Positions 46,699 to 55,828 are shown, counted from the first letter of the stretch. The stretch: DNA of 64,000 nucleotides from Clostridium_AI sp964409685 (GCA_964409685.1 CAYPEJ010000025.1:6617-70616), one strand, 5' to 3'. Numbers and translations: made by a program. The notes: generated from the letters alone by a model not told the origin.

Positions 46699-47928
46699 AT
46701 GAAGAAAATAAAATTGAGTTTTTCAACCAAGATACTTTTATCACTTATACTTGGTGTTTGTGCAGGTTTACTTTTGCAAAACCACATTGACATCGCAACA
46801 ACATATATTCAACCATTTGGAACAATCTTTCTAAATTTATTAAAGATGATTGTCGTACCAGTAGTTCTATTTTCCATTATACAAGGGATTATTTCACTAA
46901 AAGACATTCGTAAAGTTGGTTCTATTGGTTTAAAGACAATTACATTTTACTTAGTAACTACTGTATTTGCTGTTTTCATCGGTATCTTATTCGCTAACAT
47001 CTTATCCGTTGGTGGTGGCTACCAATTAAATACAGATACACTAACAAGTGTAGAAGCTGCTGCCCCAGTATCTTTTATCGATACGATTATAAATGCATTT
47101 CCATCTAACTGGCTTTCCCCACTTGTAAATGCAAATATGTTACAAGTAATTGCACTTGCTTTATTCTTTGGATTCGGAATCATCAAAGCTGGCGAAAAAG
47201 GAAAACCAGTTGCAGATTTCGTAGAAAGCTTCTCAACCGTTTCTTCTTGCATTATGGAAAGCATTTTAAAACTTTCTCCAATCGGTGTATTTGCATTAAT
47301 CACTCCAGTTATTGCACAAAACGGACCAAGCGTTCTATTACCACTAATTAAATTAATTGGTGTTGTATACCTTGCTTGTATTGTTCATATGCTTATTATT
47401 TACTCTTCTTGCGTACGCGCAATCGGTGGTATTGGGCCAGTAGACTTTTTCAAAGGTATGATGCCTGCAATCCTATTTGCATTTTCAAGTGCAAGTTCTA
47501 TCGGTACACTTCCTTTAAATATGGAATGTACTGAAAAATTAGGTGCAAAGAAAGATGTAGCAAGTTTTGTATTACCTCTAGGTGCAACCATCAACATGGA
47601 CGGAACATGTATCTACCAAGGTGTTTGCGCAATCTTTATCGCACAAATCTTTGGGATTGATTTGAGTATTGCTGACCAGCTTATGATTGTAGTAACTTCT
47701 ACATTAGCTTCTATCGGTACTGCTGGGGTTCCTGGCGCTGGTGTTATCATGCTTACAATGGTACTTCAAAGTGTTGGTCTTCCACTAGAAGGTATCGCAC
47801 TTATCACAGGTGTAGATAGAATCTTAGATATGGCTCGTACAACTGTAAACATCACAGGTGATGCTGCTTGTACACTATGCATCAGCAGATTAGAAGAATT
47901 AAAAGAAGCAAAAGCCCAAAGAGCTTAA
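46699..47928 (+). CDS. Dicarboxylate/amino acid:cation symporter (DAACS)
   Basis: A 409-residue sodium- or proton-coupled transporter of dicarboxylates or glutamate/serine. It shows the family blocks FLNLLKMIVVPVVLFSII, SASSIGTLPL (the serine-rich re-entrant loop HP1), ATINMDGTCIYQG (unwound helix 7), and AGVPGAGVIMLTMVL (HP2). About eight helices are present. GGGAGGG precedes the ATG. Substrate specificity cannot be read from the sequence. Confidence 0.92.
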   Translation: MKKIKLSFSTKILLSLILGVCAGLLLQNHIDIATTYIQPFGTIFLNLLKMIVVPVVLFSIIQGIISLKDIRKVGSIGLKTITFYLVTTVFAVFIGILFANILSVGGGYQLNTDTLTSVEAAAPVSFIDTIINAFPSNWLSPLVNANMLQVIALALFFGFGIIKAGEKGKPVADFVESFSTVSSCIMESILKLSPIGVFALITPVIAQNGPSVLLPLIKLIGVVYLACIVHMLIIYSSCVRAIGGIGPVDFFKGMMPAILFAFSSASSIGTLPLNMECTEKLGAKKDVASFVLPLGATINMDGTCIYQGVCAIFIAQIFGIDLSIADQLMIVVTSTLASIGTAGVPGAGVIMLTMVLQSVGLPLEGIALITGVDRILDMARTTVNITGDAACTLCISRLEELKEAKAQRA

Positions 47929-47998
47929 TCACTCTTTACTTCATAAAAAATAGACACATTAATATTCATAACACATTTTTTACTCATAAATAAACAAC

Positions 47999-48033
47999 AA
48001 AAAGGATGCGTATTTTCACGACGCATCCTTTTT
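47999..48033. terminator. Bidirectional terminator
   Basis: AAAAAGGATGCGT pairs perfectly with ACGCATCCTTTTT around a nine-base loop. It serves the converging symporter and zinc permease genes. Confidence 0.9.
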
Positions 48034-48041
48034 CTATACTA

Positions 48042-48875
48042 CTATTGCGTTTTCTTTATCCGAACCTTTAAAAATTGTATTAAAGAAAACAATACATACA
48101 TAACTAAATCCACAACCACTACACTTGCTCCTGCTGGAGTTGAATATACATAAGAACAAAACATTCCTACACAGAAACCAACCACAGCAAGAACTCCCGA
48201 GCAAATCACGACACCTAAAAAACTCTTTATGACTTTCATAGAAGTTAGCGCTGGAAAAATGATTAAACTAGATATCAACATCGCTCCCATCATTCGCATT
48301 CCCAACACAATCGTAATTGCTGTCAAAATCGCAATCACCGTATTGTAAAAGGAAACCTTAACCCCTGTTGCCTTTGCAAAACTCTCATCAAAAGTCACTG
48401 CAAATATCTTGTGATAGCAAAACACAAACATCGTCAATACTACTACAGATAATATAATACTTAATTTCACATCTTCTTTTGACATGGCGAGGATACTACC
48501 AAACATATAACCACATACATCCGTGTTCATTCCAGTAGTCAAAGCCGTTACCAACACCCCAATTGCAAGCGCCGAAGTGGATAAAACGGCTATGGCCGAA
48601 TCATTTCGAATCTTACCATTTTCCGCTATACGAAGCAAAAAGAATGCTGCTACCACAACAACTGGTATAGAAAACGGAAGTGGTGCAAGCCCACACGCCA
48701 TAGCGATGGACAACGCCCCATAGGACACATGAGATAATCCATCTCCAATCATAGAAAATCGTTTCAATACAAGACTTACCCCTAACAATGCCGAACAAAG
48801 TGAAACAATTATTCCAACCGAAAACGCTCTCACCATAAAGGAAAAGGAGAACATTTCTTGAATCACACTTAACAT
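48042..48875 (-). CDS. znuB: Zinc ABC transporter permease (ZnuB/AdcB)
   Basis: Membrane subunit of a metal importer, 277 residues with about eight helices. The family features are MIGDGLSHVSYGALS with the conserved Asp/His entry site, and a mid-protein AMLISSLIIFPALTS that fits the EAA-like coupling region. Its ATG overlaps the stop of the ATPase gene by a few bases, so they are coupled in translation. Zinc rather than manganese is inferred from the His-rich binding protein in the same operon. Confidence 0.93.
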   Translation of the reverse strand: MLSVIQEMFSFSFMVRAFSVGIIVSLCSALLGVSLVLKRFSMIGDGLSHVSYGALSIAMACGLAPLPFSIPVVVVAAFFLLRIAENGKIRNDSAIAVLSTSALAIGVLVTALTTGMNTDVCGYMFGSILAMSKEDVKLSIILSVVVLTMFVFCYHKIFAVTFDESFAKATGVKVSFYNTVIAILTAITIVLGMRMMGAMLISSLIIFPALTSMKVIKSFLGVVICSGVLAVVGFCVGMFCSYVYSTPAGASVVVVDLVMYVLFSLIQFLKVRIKKTQ

Positions 48876-49588
48876 ATGCCCTCACCTCCTACAAATTGAT
48901 TGCCAAATGTAGAAGTTTTATAAGCTTCCATTGTTCCATAAAAATATTGTTTATCATGGAAATGCAAAATTTTATTTCCCTCTGAAATTGCATTTTGAAT
49001 ATCATGTGTCACCATCAAGATACTCATTCCTTCTTGATTTAGTTGTTTTAAAGTCATATAAAGTTCTTGTGCTGCAACTGGATCTAACCCTGTCACAGGC
49101 TCATCTAGGACAAGCAACTTACTTGCCGCACACAACGCCCTTGCAAGTAATACTCTCTGCTGCTGCCCACCTGATAACTCACCATAGCATCTACCCTTCA
49201 AGTCTAGAATGGACATCTTTTTCATATTTTCCAACGCTTGCTGCTTTTCGCTCCTTCGATAAAATGGTCTTCTTCTACACTGACTTAAAAATCCAGACAT
49301 CACCACTTCATACACCGTTGCTGGAAATTCTCTTTGTGCCTGTGTCTGCTGCGGAAGATATCCAATACAACCATTTTTTAAAGACTCCTCCGTCCACACA
49401 GTTCCCGATACTGGTTTTGTTAGTCCCAGTATCGTTTTCATCAATGTACTTTTTCCACATCCATTTTCACCTACGACACAAATATAATCTCCTTCGTAAA
49501 TATTTAAATCTAGATGTTCTATCACCGATGTTCGCTCATACCCTAGCGACACATCCTTGCATTCTAATAAAAGCTTTTTACTCGCCAT
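48869..49588 (-). CDS. znuC: Zinc ABC transporter ATPase (ZnuC/AdcC)
   Basis: The 239-residue nucleotide-binding subunit. Walker A is GENGCGKST at about 36-44, the Q loop is GYLPQQTQ, the signature is ELSGGQQQR, Walker B is LLVLDEP, and the switch histidine is in MVTHD. All motifs are intact. It lies 24 bases after the gene for the binding protein. Confidence 0.95.
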   Translation of the reverse strand: MASKKLLLECKDVSLGYERTSVIEHLDLNIYEGDYICVVGENGCGKSTLMKTILGLTKPVSGTVWTEESLKNGCIGYLPQQTQAQREFPATVYEVVMSGFLSQCRRRPFYRRSEKQQALENMKKMSILDLKGRCYGELSGGQQQRVLLARALCAASKLLVLDEPVTGLDPVAAQELYMTLKQLNQEGMSILMVTHDIQNAISEGNKILHFHDKQYFYGTMEAYKTSTFGNQFVGGEGIC

Positions 49589-49612
49589 ACCATTTCCTCT
49601 TAATCTGTCATT

Positions 49613-50740
49613 TTAGTTTATGCCTTGCTTTAGCGCTTCTACATTTTGTTCCATCAATTCTAAATATGTGATACCAGAATCAAATTGTTCCTGTGTCACA
49701 TTATGACAACTGTTGAATTGTAACTTTTTCGCACCTGTAGATTCGCATATTGTCTCTGCAACTTTACCATTGCTTAATTCTAAATGATAAACAACTGGTA
49801 TCTTATCTTCTTTTACTTTGTTAATTAAAAAAGCAATTGTTTCCGCGCTAGGTTCTGTCTCTGTACTACAACCACTGAAGGCTGCGCTGTAATCCAATCC
49901 ATACTCTTCTACAAAATAACGTAAAGGGAATTTATCTCCAAATACTAAAGTCTTACAGGTTGCGTTATTTACCACATCTTCAAATGATTGGTCTAATTCT
50001 TGCAATTTTTCTTGAAAAGCTTCTGCATTGCTTGTGTAGATAGATTTATGTTCTACATCACAGTTTGCGATTACTTCTGATAATTTTGCAACTAATTTTT
50101 CTGCATTTACTGGTGAAGTCCAGATATGCTCGTCATATTCTACTTCTTCGTGTTCATGTTCCTCATGTTCGTGCTCTTCACTCTCAACATGCTCCGAATC
50201 CTCATGTTCTTCGGTACCTTCGTCACTATACTCCTCTTCTTCATGTTCTTCACCCTCTGCGTGTTCATGTTCATGGCCTGCTTCCATTCCTTCTACAAGT
50301 TCCTCTTCGAATAATACAACAAAGTCCATCATACGAACACGGATTTGTTCGTCATTTTCAACACTTTCTAAAACCTGTTCTACCCAACTTTCCATCTCTC
50401 CACCATTGTAAACGAAAATATCTGCATTCTGAATGGTAATCATATCTGCTGGTGTTGGTTCAAAGGAATGTGTATCCTTTCCTGTAGGAACAAGCATGGT
50501 AACGTCTACAAGTTCTCCTGCAATCTGACGCACAAAATCGTAATAGGGGAATATGGTAGTTACAATCTTTAGTTTTCCATCCGCAGGTTCTGTTGTATCT
50601 GCTTGGTTACTGGAATCAGTAACAGTACCTGCATCTGTATCTACATTCGTATTTCCATTATTCCCATTATTAATTTGGCAACCTGTCACTCCAAATGCAA
50701 AAACTGTAATCATTAAAATTGTTGCAATCAAACGTTTCAT
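49613..50740 (-). CDS. znuA: Zinc-binding lipoprotein (ZnuA/AdcA) with long His/Glu loop
   Basis: The substrate-binding protein of the zinc importer, anchored as a lipoprotein. The signal peptide ends in the lipobox VTGCQ at residue 21. The cluster A-I core follows (KIVTTIFPYYDFVRQIAGE, KDTHSFEPTPAD). A His/Glu/Asp-rich loop of about 50 residues (about 140-200, with HEHEH, EEHEHEEHEHEE) precedes DEHIWTSP, which holds a metal ligand. Such loops are typical of zinc, not manganese, binding proteins, and this one is long. The protein totals 375 residues. GGAGG lies upstream of the ATG. Confidence 0.94.
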   Translation of the reverse strand: MKRLIATILMITVFAFGVTGCQINNGNNGNTNVDTDAGTVTDSSNQADTTEPADGKLKIVTTIFPYYDFVRQIAGELVDVTMLVPTGKDTHSFEPTPADMITIQNADIFVYNGGEMESWVEQVLESVENDEQIRVRMMDFVVLFEEELVEGMEAGHEHEHAEGEEHEEEEYSDEGTEEHEDSEHVESEEHEHEEHEHEEVEYDEHIWTSPVNAEKLVAKLSEVIANCDVEHKSIYTSNAEAFQEKLQELDQSFEDVVNNATCKTLVFGDKFPLRYFVEEYGLDYSAAFSGCSTETEPSAETIAFLINKVKEDKIPVVYHLELSNGKVAETICESTGAKKLQFNSCHNVTQEQFDSGITYLELMEQNVEALKQGIN

Positions 50741-50814
50741 TATTTAATTTTCCTCCTTAAAAATCAAATCTTTCTGCCTCAATATTCATACATATCAAGC
50801 AAAGCATTCCATCT

Positions 50815-51105
50815 TCAAGGATTCAGCCGCACCTTCAAACGAACTAGTGTTGACTTTACCATATCTAGTGCACCTGTGTAAATCACACCTACAAATGTCA
50901 CACAGAGCAAAATAAATGTTACCTCTAAAATACAACTACCAACTAATTCGTTCATAAATGTTGATGCTTCATGAAGTATCACACAGATTGGACAGTGATG
51001 TTCTGAACAATTATGTACGATATTCTCTGCTGTATAAGTAGAAAAACATATGCTTTCTATTAGTAATAGAAGCACTAACAAAAGCATTCCAAACTTCTTG
51101 CTCAT
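50815..51105 (-). CDS. Small membrane protein with an HCPIC motif, first gene of the zinc operon
   Basis: A 96-residue protein with a signal-like helix (residues about 5-24) and a second helix (about 55-80), leaving a short loop with HNCSEHHCPICVIL. The three Cys and three His of this loop form a likely external zinc site. I associate HxCxxxxCPIC proteins with clostridial zinc genes, but no function is established to my knowledge. The start at 51105 follows AAGGAGG by nine bases; GTG codons just upstream are alternatives. It is 75 bases upstream of znuA with no terminator between. Confidence 0.75.
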   Translation of the reverse strand: MSKKFGMLLLVLLLLIESICFSTYTAENIVHNCSEHHCPICVILHEASTFMNELVGSCILEVTFILLCVTFVGVIYTGALDMVKSTLVRLKVRLNP

Positions 51106-51197
51106 CACATTCACCCTCCTTACTGCTTCTCTTTCACTATTTCATTTACCTTTATTTTTTCCAATACTTTCATTTTGAAACATTATTTTTCTATTGA

Positions 51198-51226
51198 AGT
51201 TTAATCTTCCATATTCTGTTTGTCAA
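51198..51226 (-). promoter_or_regulatory. Promoter of the zinc operon
   Basis: A perfect TTGACA and a TAAACT separated by 17 bases on the minus strand. The leader would be about 85 bases. Confidence 0.55.
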
Positions 51227-51254
51227 GTAATGACCTAGATTTTCTCTCTATAAC

Positions 51255-51278
51255 AATAATTATTTAACGATAATTATT
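51255..51278. promoter_or_regulatory. Inverted repeat, candidate metalloregulator site
   Basis: AATAATTAT and ATAATTATT form a perfect inverted repeat with a six-base spacer. It lies about 30 bases upstream of the -35 element of the zinc operon and upstream of the surface-protein gene. The pattern resembles Fur-family sites loosely (7 of 15 in the best register), and in AT-rich DNA a chance match is possible. Confidence 0.35.
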
Positions 51279-51387
51279 TGGCAAGTAAAATTTTTTGTTG
51301 TTACTAATGTTTTTTACTGTTTAAACCGATTATATAGTAGTAGAAATTTTATTTTTTCTACTATTGCAGTTAAATATTTATACACTT

Positions 51388-51506
51388 AGTAATTACTCGG
51401 AATTCGGAGTGGTTATATCCTGCCTAGCAAGAAATGATCTTTGATTTAATAAAACAAGAATCAGAAGACCATATATTTACTAGCTTAAAGATTCCGAGAA
51501 ATTATT
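51388..51506 (+). promoter_or_regulatory. Structured 5' leader of the giant surface-protein gene
   Basis: A long-range stem pairs 51388-51403 (with ACTCGGAAT) to 51491-51506 (ATTCCGAG...): 14 Watson-Crick pairs, one G-T pair and one mismatch. An inner stem pairs TCTTTGATT at 51438-51446 with 51459-51468, with one bulged G. The structure ends seven bases before the AAAGGAGG ribosome site. The region 51106-51528 also contains the zinc promoter and a TAGTAGAAA/TTTCTACTA hairpin near 51336-51366. It matches neither c-di-GMP riboswitch class as I know them. Confidence 0.5.
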
Positions 51507-51528
51507 TATTTAAAAGGAGGCTTTTATT

Positions 51529-54500
51529 ATGAGTAAGAAACTAAGAAGGGTTCTTGCAACCGTGCTCACACTCTGTCTTGCCCTATCCTGCTCAATCAGT
51601 CATTTTTCAATTGACATCTTTGGTGCAGAAGTTGAAACAAGCGTTACATGGGTAGAAACACAAACGACAGAGGCAACCTTTAACGTAACACAAGCAAATC
51701 AAGAAAATTGCGAAAAGTTAGTTAAAATTCAAGGCTCATTTCCAGATAATTCTTATGAGCCAGGGACAAAAAAAATCAAAGTTACACTAGCCGAAGGTTT
51801 AACTTGGGTTGACAACGGAAGTAAAAGTTCCGTATCGAATTACATATCTAGCATCGAATATGATAATGATGCCACACAACTATCCGATTCTGGTGTTATG
51901 TTATCTAACGGAAGTTACACTTATTGCATCAATGACGATGTTACAGACATCAGCTTCACAATTCTAGTAAAATACGATACTAGAACAAACTTAGCTTCCA
52001 TTACAGATGCTGTAACAGCAACATTTTCTTATGAAACAACTTCTAATGAAATACAATCCAAAAGTGCATCTGCAAATGCAAGTGCTACCTACGCAAATGA
52101 CACTTTAACACAAACTGGACTTATTGGACCACAAACTGTATCTCCAGGTACTGTTTCTATCTCAGCAGAAGCAGATAAAAAGTTTGGTGTATATCGTCCC
52201 TATACTACACTATGGAAATCAATCGCCCTTACTGTTACAGTTCCAAGTGATATTTTCTATAAAGAGGACAAACAAAAAGATGCCAAATGGGAAGTAACAG
52301 AAAACTTAAGCGATTCTGGCAACACTTACATATTCACTACTACAAATTATATTGGTACACATCCTTACATAGATCCAATATTTATCGTACCTGATACTTA
52401 CGAAACAGGAGATTCATTTACCGCAACCTATTCCAAAGCAGAGGTAACACTTTATAACAGTGAAAAGAAAACACTTACTACTGCTTATCCATATGTATTT
52501 AACATTAGAACAGGATTAGGAATCGTGTTAAACAATGCTTCTCTCAACGGCCCTATTGGTTCCGATGCCTGTTCCGTAATCAACGAAATTGTATGGACAC
52601 GTCCAGATACCTATAAAGATGCAAATGGCAACACAATAAGCGGTATCTACGATGATGCTGAATGTGTATTAGGTACCTACACACTTGGTAACCGATCCGC
52701 TTGCGATTTTTATGATAAATCGTTTACCCTTTCTTTCGATTCGGAAAAAATATGCGTTAACGCAGTTCGATTATTTAGCGGAAGAACAGAAGAACCACTA
52801 GATATAAAGGTATCCTACTTTACACCATCTGACCCAGCCGTAAAAACAACTACTATTACACTTCCAGCTGATAATTTCACAGTAGATAATATAAATGACT
52901 ACTATGGTTATTATTTCTTCTGGACTGGCAATTATGATGATTTGGGACCTGATGCAACTATCACAAAGATTACATATAACATTGATTTATTCCCTGCCAA
53001 TTCAGAGATTACAAGATATTATTACTACGGAAGCATTAAAGAATACGATGAGTTAGTTGCCGAATCCGCTCGTGCAACACTTGCTATTACAGATACAGAA
53101 GATCCAACATACAATATTACTGCATACAGTTTAAGCCAAGTAGATCCTGAGGCGCATCAAGGTATTATCTCTTACACTCATGCGAATAATGCAACAAAAA
53201 CACATGTTGCTGGGGATACACTTCATACAAAAATGAATATATTTGCCAATAGTTATGGTCATTCCTTTACTCCTACACCTGTTTACTATCTTCGTGATGA
53301 AACTGGTTTAGGAATTAAAAATCTTAAATTATATAATCGTTATGTCAACATGGTTGCTGCTGATTCCATCGTACTTTACGATGCAAAAAAAGGACTAAAT
53401 CCTTATGGCATTGAAGTAGTCGAATTAGAACGCGAAGCAGATGGAACTAGAGTTTATAAAATTGATACCACAAATGTAGCCACTTCTTCTAATCCATACG
53501 CTGCTGCTGTTGGTCTTTACGATAGTAAATACGCCAACGTATTCCGTACTATGCAGATGGTAATCGAATATGATGTAATATCAACAAAAGCATATTTTGA
53601 TAATGATACATTACATTCCTACAGCCAAAAATTATTCCTTGAAGATCCAGGTAATGCATTTACAGGATTTACAAACTTTGATAATAAATCATACTACATT
53701 GGCGATCCTTATGATGTAGACAAAGATGGTTCTACTACTGACAATAACTTCGTCGCATTACGTGATGTTGGTACTACATTCTGTATTACAAATGAATATG
53801 GTATTCAAATCAAAACAGCTATTGCTCAAACTTCTGACAATGCGGAGTACATAAATGTCGAAGATGAAAGTGATACAATTGATATCAAAGACAATAGCGT
53901 AACTTTAAAAACTTCTGTTATCAATACATCCTATTGTGATATTAATAAATTAGCCGTATATATTCCAATTCCAAAGGCTGGAGAAAATTGGGGTAAATAT
54001 GTAGCAGAAGATGACGTATTAGATGTATCTGCCTATTTAGCAAAAGAAGTTACAAATCCTAATCCAAATTACTTTACAATATCTTATGGTAAGATTACAT
54101 TACCTGAAGATACTACAGTAATCAACTCAACTTTAGAAGCATACACAGATTGGAGTACTTATAGTGCTAGTGAGGCAAAAGATTATAACTGTATTTGTAT
54201 TTCCACAAAAGCAGATACACCTCTTCCTTGCAATATTACAAACTCTGAAACAAAAGAACTCTATATTTCTGATAATACATACAATTTCTATACTACTTTT
54301 GAATACGAAGGACAAAATAGTTTAGGTAAAAATTATTCCATTTGGCGCCCATTCTGCATGAATCAATATGTTGGTGAGTCTGAGATGATTACTTTAAAAT
54401 ATTATGGTTCCTACGTCGGAATCAATGCAACTGCTCTGGGTGTTATCTCTGGTTATTTATGGGACGATGAAAATGCAGATGGTATTCAAGATGACAACGA

Positions 54501-55746
54501 AACAAATACTTCTCATTTAGCAGATTGGACTGTTAAGATTTACGAATCAGCTGAATTTAAAGCATCTCCTACAGAAGCTAACGCTATTAGCTCCACTACT
54601 ACCGATAAAGATGGATATTTTGAATTTATTAACCTTGATGGTGCTAAAAAATATACGGTTGTATTAACAAATAAGGCTACGGATACTTATCTATTTACAC
54701 AGACAGATGATGGGTACACTACTACACAATCTGCTGAAAATGTATATGAAACAGTTTACTTAGACAATATTTCCGCCTCATTAGATAACACAACTAGCTC
54801 CGTAATATTTGGTATTTCTGTAAATCCTGAAGTTAGTGAAGAACCTGTTGTAAGTGAAGAACCTATCGTAAGCGAAGAACCTATCGTAAGTGAAGAACCT
54901 ATCGTAAGCGAAGAACCTATCGTAAGCGAAGAACCTATCGTAAGTGAAGAACCTATCGTAAGCGAAGAACCTATCGTAAGCGAAGAACCTATCGTAAGCG
55001 AAGAACCTATCGCAAGTGAAGAACCTACTGCAAGTAGTAAGCCACAATGTAATTGTTGTCTAAGACCAATGTACTATCCTGCATTTGTATGGATTCCAAT
55101 TCCAATCTACTACTATCCAAGCAATTGCTGTTGCCCTGTAACTAGTTCTTATCCTCAATGTAGCTGTGCTCCTGTAACTACTACTGCTCCTCAATGTAGT
55201 TGTTCTCCTGTAACTACTACTGTTCCTCAATGCAGTTGTTCTCCTGCAACTACTACTTGTCCACAATGCGGTGCTACTATAAATACAAATTGCTGCAATC
55301 CTTGGTATTTATGGTATTACAATTATTACAACAATTGTAGTTGCAATAAAGAAAATACAGATTCTCAAAATACATGCTGTAGCTGTAATAGAAATAATTG
55401 GATTGCTTATTATCCATACTATCCATACTATCCATATTATCCAACATCATGTAACTGTAACCAAGAATCAACTACTAATAACACTTGTGGCTGTTGCCAA
55501 GAATCAACTACTAATAGCACTTGTGGCTGTTGCCAAAACGACACCACTAACAGTTCTTGTGCGTGCAAACAAGTGAGTACTACTAATTCTTGCTGTTGTG
55601 GATATCTGAATTACTATGGGGGATTTTATAGCTACTATATGATGCCATATACAATACCATATATGCAAGGATGTTGTAGTTGTAGTAATAGTAATCAACA
55701 TTGTAACTGCACTCCTACTCCTACTGCGTCAAGTAGTGCTGTGTAA
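51529..55746 (+). CDS. Giant secreted surface protein with SdrD-B-like domain, SEEP repeats and cysteine-rich tail
   Basis: A 1405-residue protein not matching a family as a whole. A signal peptide (KKLRR head, hydrophobic core, cut probably after FGAEV near residue 34) starts it. Residues of about 35-960 are beta-rich and may be several adhesin-like domains. Residues of about 970-1090 form an SdrD B-like domain: VISGYLWDDENADGIQDDNE with calcium-binding Asp residues, and DKDGYFEF. Residues 1102-1167 are eleven VSEEPI hexapeptides. The last 235 residues hold about 39 Cys with QCSC, CNC, CGCC units, TTT spacers and YYPYYP runs. There is no LPxTG or C-terminal membrane anchor. AAAGGAGG lies ten bases before the ATG. 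Possible roles are surface or spore-coat structure and adhesion. Confidence 0.8.
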   Translation: MSKKLRRVLATVLTLCLALSCSISHFSIDIFGAEVETSVTWVETQTTEATFNVTQANQENCEKLVKIQGSFPDNSYEPGTKKIKVTLAEGLTWVDNGSKSSVSNYISSIEYDNDATQLSDSGVMLSNGSYTYCINDDVTDISFTILVKYDTRTNLASITDAVTATFSYETTSNEIQSKSASANASATYANDTLTQTGLIGPQTVSPGTVSISAEADKKFGVYRPYTTLWKSIALTVTVPSDIFYKEDKQKDAKWEVTENLSDSGNTYIFTTTNYIGTHPYIDPIFIVPDTYETGDSFTATYSKAEVTLYNSEKKTLTTAYPYVFNIRTGLGIVLNNASLNGPIGSDACSVINEIVWTRPDTYKDANGNTISGIYDDAECVLGTYTLGNRSACDFYDKSFTLSFDSEKICVNAVRLFSGRTEEPLDIKVSYFTPSDPAVKTTTITLPADNFTVDNINDYYGYYFFWTGNYDDLGPDATITKITYNIDLFPANSEITRYYYYGSIKEYDELVAESARATLAITDTEDPTYNITAYSLSQVDPEAHQGIISYTHANNATKTHVAGDTLHTKMNIFANSYGHSFTPTPVYYLRDETGLGIKNLKLYNRYVNMVAADSIVLYDAKKGLNPYGIEVVELEREADGTRVYKIDTTNVATSSNPYAAAVGLYDSKYANVFRTMQMVIEYDVISTKAYFDNDTLHSYSQKLFLEDPGNAFTGFTNFDNKSYYIGDPYDVDKDGSTTDNNFVALRDVGTTFCITNEYGIQIKTAIAQTSDNAEYINVEDESDTIDIKDNSVTLKTSVINTSYCDINKLAVYIPIPKAGENWGKYVAEDDVLDVSAYLAKEVTNPNPNYFTISYGKITLPEDTTVINSTLEAYTDWSTYSASEAKDYNCICISTKADTPLPCNITNSETKELYISDNTYNFYTTFEYEGQNSLGKNYSIWRPFCMNQYVGESEMITLKYYGSYVGINATALGVISGYLWDDENADGIQDDNETNTSHLADWTVKIYESAEFKASPTEANAISSTTTDKDGYFEFINLDGAKKYTVVLTNKATDTYLFTQTDDGYTTTQSAENVYETVYLDNISASLDNTTSSVIFGISVNPEVSEEPVVSEEPIVSEEPIVSEEPIVSEEPIVSEEPIVSEEPIVSEEPIVSEEPIVSEEPIASEEPTASSKPQCNCCLRPMYYPAFVWIPIPIYYYPSNCCCPVTSSYPQCSCAPVTTTAPQCSCSPVTTTVPQCSCSPATTTCPQCGATINTNCCNPWYLWYYNYYNNCSCNKENTDSQNTCCSCNRNNWIAYYPYYPYYPYYPTSCNCNQESTTNNTCGCCQESTTNSTCGCCQNDTTNSSCACKQVSTTNSCCCGYLNYYGGFYSYYMMPYTIPYMQGCCSCSNSNQHCNCTPTPTASSSAV
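54832..55029 (+). repeat. Eleven 18-base tandem repeats encoding (V/A)SEEPx
   Basis: The unit is GTAAG(C/T)GAAGAACCTATC. Copies 2-10 differ almost only at the third base of the serine codon, so the array is recent or kept homogeneous. The first copy ends in GTT and the last reads GCAAGTGAAGAACCTACT. The unit is a multiple of three, so copy-number change alters protein length without a frameshift. Confidence 0.95.
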
Positions 55747-55796
55747 AACATAGTTTACTATCGTATAATAGAATTTAATATATAGCTCTTTTGTTT

Positions 55797-55828
55797 ATTG
55801 CAGGTAAGGCGATTGCTTTACCTGCAAT
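55797..55828. terminator. Bidirectional terminator after the surface-protein gene
   Basis: ATTGCAGGTAA pairs with TTACCTGCAAT with a G-C closing pair, in the 81-base gap between two converging genes. Its T tract is short. Confidence 0.65.

Noticed and set aside
48931..49671. Plus-strand open frame of 246 codons
   Set aside because: It lies antisense to znuC, whose motifs are complete; the translated peptide has no domain and no ribosome site.
51326..51333. CCGATTAT with an upstream CTAA, resembling a SigD promoter
   Set aside because: The spacing is 16-17 instead of 15 bases and the -35 match is partial, so it is too weak to list as a promoter.
54781..55047. Minus-strand open frame with a repeated RFFAYD pattern
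   Set aside because: It is the antisense reading of the SEEP repeat array inside the surface-protein gene and has no ribosome site.
55060..55701. Several minus-strand frames with repetitive Ser/Tyr/Thr peptides
   Set aside because: They mirror the Cys/Tyr/Thr-rich tail of the surface protein on the other strand and lack start signals.
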